This document shows, one piece after another, positions 6,725 through 9,200 of a stretch of DNA of 9,200 nucleotides. This DNA comes from Oscillospiraceae bacterium (GTDB lineage Bacteria > Bacillota > Clostridia > UMGS1883), in NCBI GenBank assembly GCA_015069065.1, contig SVJI01000048.1, forward strand, positions 1 to 9,200, read 5' to 3'. Every line of letters starts with the position of its first letter. The first letter of the stretch is position 1. Both the position numbers and the translations under genes were made by a program. The notes beneath the pieces are model-generated. The model was given only the letters and a program-made list of their open reading frames with translations, did no database searches and was not told where the DNA came from.

Positions 6725-7936
6725 TTAAGAGAGCTTCTTTTCAAGATTTGACCTTATGGCAAGGATGAAATCCTTTGAATTAACCACAGTAGGTTCCTTA
6801 CCTTCCCACAATCCTGCCAAATCCTTTGTCAGAACGGCACCCTCAATAGTGTCAATACATGCCTGTTCAAGCTTATCTGCAAAATCACAAAGCTCCTTGT
6901 TAGAATCAAGCTCTCCTCTTTTTCTGAGTGCCCCTGTCCATGCGAAAATTGTAGCAACAGGGTTTGTGGAGGTTTCCTCCCCCTTAAGATATCTGTAATA
7001 ATGACGTGTAACAGTGCCATGTGCAGCCTCGTACTCATAGTTACCGTCAGGACTTACAAGAACACTGGTCATCATAGCCAGAGAACCAAATGCAGTTGAA
7101 ACCATGTCACTCATAACATCTCCGTCATAATTCTTACATGCCCAGATATAACCGCCCTCGCTCCTGATTACGCGTGCAACTGCATCGTCAATAAGTGTAT
7201 AGAAATACTCGATGCCGGCTTCATCAAACTTTTCCTTATATTCATTTTCAAATATTTCCTGAAATGTCAGTTTAAAGGTCTGGTCATACTGCTTTGAAAT
7301 AGTATCCTTAGTAGCAAACCACAAATCCTGTTTGGTATCAAGCGCATACTGGAAGCACGAATGGGCAAAGGACCTGATGGAGCTATCCTTATTGTACTGT
7401 CCCTGAATAACGCCGCCGCACTCAAAGTCATAAATAGTCTTACGAGTAACTTCGCCGTCCTCCGATGTGAAGATAAGCTCTGCTTTTCCCTTTTTATCGT
7501 TACGGATTTCAGTTGCCTTATAAACATCTCCATATGCATGACGTGCAATGGTGATAGGCTTCTTCCAATTCTTTACGGCAGGGCTGATACCGTTAACCAG
7601 TATGGGGGCGCGGAAAACAGTACCGTCAAGTATTGCACGGATTGTTCCGTTGGGGCTTTTCCACATTTCCTTAAGGTTATATTCCTCTACGCGCTGCGCA
7701 TTGGGTGTAATAGTCGCACACTTTACACCTACGCCATACTTTTTTATTGCCTCGCCAGCGTCAAAGGTTACCTGATCATTAGTTTCATCGCGGTATTTAA
7801 GTCCCAAATCATAGTATTCTGTGTTAAGCTCTACAAAGGGCAAAAGAAGCTCGTCCTTAATCATCTGCCACAAAATACGGGTCATTTCGTCGCCGTCCAT
7901 CTCGACAATTTTATTTTTCATCTGGATTTTATTCAT
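6725..7936 (-). CDS. icd: NADP-dependent isocitrate dehydrogenase, eukaryote-like (type II)
   Basis: This cytosolic enzyme oxidatively decarboxylates isocitrate to 2-oxoglutarate with NADP. The 403-residue product aligns almost without gaps to human IDH1. Seen: VEMDGDEMTR at 11-20; the isocitrate-binding set Thr77, Ser94, Asn96, Arg100, Arg109, Arg132 and Tyr139, numbered as in human IDH1; Lys210, matching the catalytic lysine; metal-ligand aspartates 250, 273 and 277 in LIDD and YDGDVMSD; and GTVTRHY with Arg311-His312, typical of NADP preference. The frame extends upstream to an ATG at 7969 inside the end of the aconitase gene, but that site has no ribosome binding site. The ATG at 7936 follows GAGGAAGAG and gives the family's usual length of about 402. 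The gene lies 22 bases after the aconitase-family gene and 21 before an aminotransferase, consistent with co-transcription to supply 2-oxoglutarate. Identification is firm. Confidence 0.96.
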   Translation of the reverse strand: MNKIQMKNKIVEMDGDEMTRILWQMIKDELLLPFVELNTEYYDLGLKYRDETNDQVTFDAGEAIKKYGVGVKCATITPNAQRVEEYNLKEMWKSPNGTIRAILDGTVFRAPILVNGISPAVKNWKKPITIARHAYGDVYKATEIRNDKKGKAELIFTSEDGEVTRKTIYDFECGGVIQGQYNKDSSIRSFAHSCFQYALDTKQDLWFATKDTISKQYDQTFKLTFQEIFENEYKEKFDEAGIEYFYTLIDDAVARVIRSEGGYIWACKNYDGDVMSDMVSTAFGSLAMMTSVLVSPDGNYEYEAAHGTVTRHYYRYLKGEETSTNPVATIFAWTGALRKRGELDSNKELCDFADKLEQACIDTIEGAVLTKDLAGLWEGKEPTVVNSKDFILAIRSNLEKKLS

Positions 7937-7958
7937 TGCTACTCTTCCTCTCTGTATT

Positions 7959-9200
7959 TTACTGGGCATTTGAATTCTGGTAATAGTTCATAAGACATCC
8001 GTCAAGTATTATTTTTCGCTCATCATCGGTAAGTCCCGCAATATTAAGTTTAATGGTATCATATGTACCATCCCTCTTTATTACGTAACCGTTTGCCGTT
8101 TCTTCTTTATTTTCAATGATGCTGCGTATATTAGGTACAAACACATAGTCACCATCATCGTAGTTAAACTCAGTTTCCTTATCAATTGTAAAAGGCAGAA
8201 TACCCCAGTTGATACAGTTGGAGCGATAGCGCTTAGTCGCATATTCATAGCAGATATTACCTAAACCGCCCAGTACCTTCTGGCAGCTTGCAGCCTGCTC
8301 TCTCGCAGAGCCGTCACCAGGCTTTGTAGCAAACACGCATGAGCCGATTTGAGTTACTTTCGCTGTTTCTTCACCGCCAAAATCCTCAAGCACCTTAATA
8401 ACTTCCTCTGGAACATTGCCACTGCGGCGCATATCCTCCATGTCGCGGATTGCTTTACTGCGCGACACATATTCGGGAACACGCCTTGAAAGTGCAAATT
8501 CAGAAAGCTTTATGGGGTTAGACCTGTAGCTGGATGTTTCACCGGAGGGAATAAGCTCGTCAGTAGTTGTAACATCGTCATGAATTACTGCCGCAAGCCT
8601 GAGGAGAACATTTTCTCCAAGGGGATACATTTTCGGCCAGTCCTTAATATTTGGTCCCAGACGAAGCTGCTCGCTGTCGTCAGCCTTTCCAAAACCGTTA
8701 TATACTCTCTTTTCATACACACCGCTATCGTATGTATAGCTGTAATCTGTATATTCGTAATCCATATCAGTTGCTGCAGTAAGCACACCGCCGTTTGCCG
8801 CAGTTGCCGCGATAGAACGTGCATCCATAAGTGCAACACCGCTAATCTGGCCGTCGGAGGGCTTAGAGCCTTCACGATTGGGGAAGTTACGTGTTGTATG
8901 ACGGATGGAAAGTGCGCTGTTGGCAGGAACATCACCTGCACCAAAACAGGGACCGCAGAAGCAGGGCTTAAATATCGCGCCTGACATCAGGAGCTTACTC
9001 TGTACACCGTTATTGATAAGTGCCAGATTTATCGGCACACTTGAGGGATATACACTAAGGTTGAAATATCCGTTTCCGCAGCTCTTACCGTCAAGAATGG
9101 AAGCCGCCTCACAGATGCTTTCAAACATGCCACCGCTGCATCCGGCAATTACACCCTGATCAATCATAACTTTTCCATTCTGTATTTTCTCTGTTAATGA
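7959..9200 (-). CDS. Aconitase-family hydratase (YbhJ-like), 5'-truncated by the window edge
   Basis: This is the C-terminal 413 residues of an aconitase-superfamily [4Fe-4S] hydro-lyase. The frame stays open to the window end, so the ATG at 9167 is internal. Seen, in visible numbering: a GCSGG segment whose Cys21 matches the first cluster cysteine of aconitase; CGPC with Cys82 and Cys85 matching the other two; TRNFPNREG with Arg104 and Arg109, spaced like the substrate-binding arginines; TTDE...YR with Arg226 where aconitase has its swivel-domain arginine; and GDGSAREQAA with Ser298 in the place of the catalytic serine. Cluster domains come before the swivel domain, which is AcnA order, not AcnB or split LeuC/LeuD. 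The second serine of the usual GSSRE is alanine here. I infer citrate/isocitrate isomerisation because isocitrate dehydrogenase follows directly, but the family resembles the uncharacterised E. coli hydratase YbhJ, so the substrate is not proven. The gene ends with TAA, 22 bases before the next start. Confidence 0.85.
   Translation of the reverse strand, partial: SLTEKIQNGKVMIDQGVIAGCSGGMFESICEAASILDGKSCGNGYFNLSVYPSSVPINLALINNGVQSKLLMSGAIFKPCFCGPCFGAGDVPANSALSIRHTTRNFPNREGSKPSDGQISGVALMDARSIAATAANGGVLTAATDMDYEYTDYSYTYDSGVYEKRVYNGFGKADDSEQLRLGPNIKDWPKMYPLGENVLLRLAAVIHDDVTTTDELIPSGETSSYRSNPIKLSEFALSRRVPEYVSRSKAIRDMEDMRRSGNVPEEVIKVLEDFGGEETAKVTQIGSCVFATKPGDGSAREQAASCQKVLGGLGNICYEYATKRYRSNCINWGILPFTIDKETEFNYDDGDYVFVPNIRSIIENKEETANGYVIKRDGTYDTIKLNIAGLTDDERKIILDGCLMNYYQNSNAQ

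Noticed and set aside
7937..7969. Upstream ATG at 7969 as the isocitrate dehydrogenase start
   Set aside because: It lies in the last codons of the preceding gene, lacks a ribosome binding site and adds 11 residues not typical of the family; ATG at 7936 follows a good site.
7361..7993. A 210-codon plus-strand open frame opposite the isocitrate dehydrogenase gene
   Set aside because: It lies wholly antisense to a strongly conserved enzyme and the end of the aconitase gene; its translation has no recognisable motif and it looks like a codon-bias shadow.
8580..8984. A 134-codon plus-strand frame and a 119-codon minus-strand frame in the aconitase region
   Set aside because: Both overlap the aconitase-family gene over its conserved CGPC and swivel-domain regions. 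The high Cys/His content of their translations is a by-product of the real reading frame.
5516..9200. The three-gene set as part of the alpha-aminoadipate lysine pathway (homoaconitase, homoisocitrate dehydrogenase, LysN)
   Set aside because: The dehydrogenase is a type II NADP isocitrate dehydrogenase with the full isocitrate-binding set, not a homoisocitrate dehydrogenase, and no homocitrate synthase is present.

Overview
The window is a densely packed bacterial chromosomal segment. Nine genes all lie on the minus strand and read from high to low coordinates. They are separated by at most 22 bases or overlap by a few bases, and I see no terminator, tRNA, rRNA, mobile element, repeat or CRISPR. 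AT-rich codon use, strong AGGAGG-type ribosome binding sites and a YwlE-type protein-arginine phosphatase point to the Bacillota. The particular protein types (eukaryote-like NADP isocitrate dehydrogenase, YbhJ-type aconitase-family protein, cysteine-rich cytosolic enzymes) suggest a gut-type anaerobic Clostridia lineage. The species cannot be named from the sequence.

Layout in transcription order (right to left): an aconitase-family hydratase whose 5' part is cut by the window edge (9200-7959); NADP isocitrate dehydrogenase (7936-6725); a LysN/KAT-type PLP aminotransferase (6703-5516); thymidylate kinase tmk (5502-4879); the two-domain threonylcarbamoyl-AMP synthase Sua5/YwlC (4876-3878, GTG start); one protein that joins a YwlE-like low-molecular-weight phosphatase to a RimI-like acetyltransferase (3881-3021, GTG start); tsaD (3018-2011); a three-domain Xaa-Pro aminopeptidase (2014-269); and an HD-domain phosphohydrolase whose 3' part is cut off (299-1).

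Three themes appear. The first three genes form a carbon-to-nitrogen module: citrate to isocitrate to 2-oxoglutarate, followed by a transaminase that may use the 2-oxoglutarate/glutamate pair. The middle holds the t6A tRNA-modification genes sua5 and tsaD, with the ribosomal-protein acetyltransferase domain between them. Tmk and the HD protein are plausible nucleotide-metabolism genes, and the aminopeptidase handles proline-containing peptides. The other t6A partners, TsaB and TsaE, are not in the window.

The most unusual item is the YwlE-RimI fusion. In Bacillus subtilis the phosphatase gene is close to the Sua5 gene (ywlC-ywlD-ywlE) and rimI is next to tsaD (ydiD-ydiE). Here the two join as one reading frame exactly where those two neighbourhoods meet. 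The rest is mostly conserved housekeeping, and I do not see a wholly new multi-gene system.
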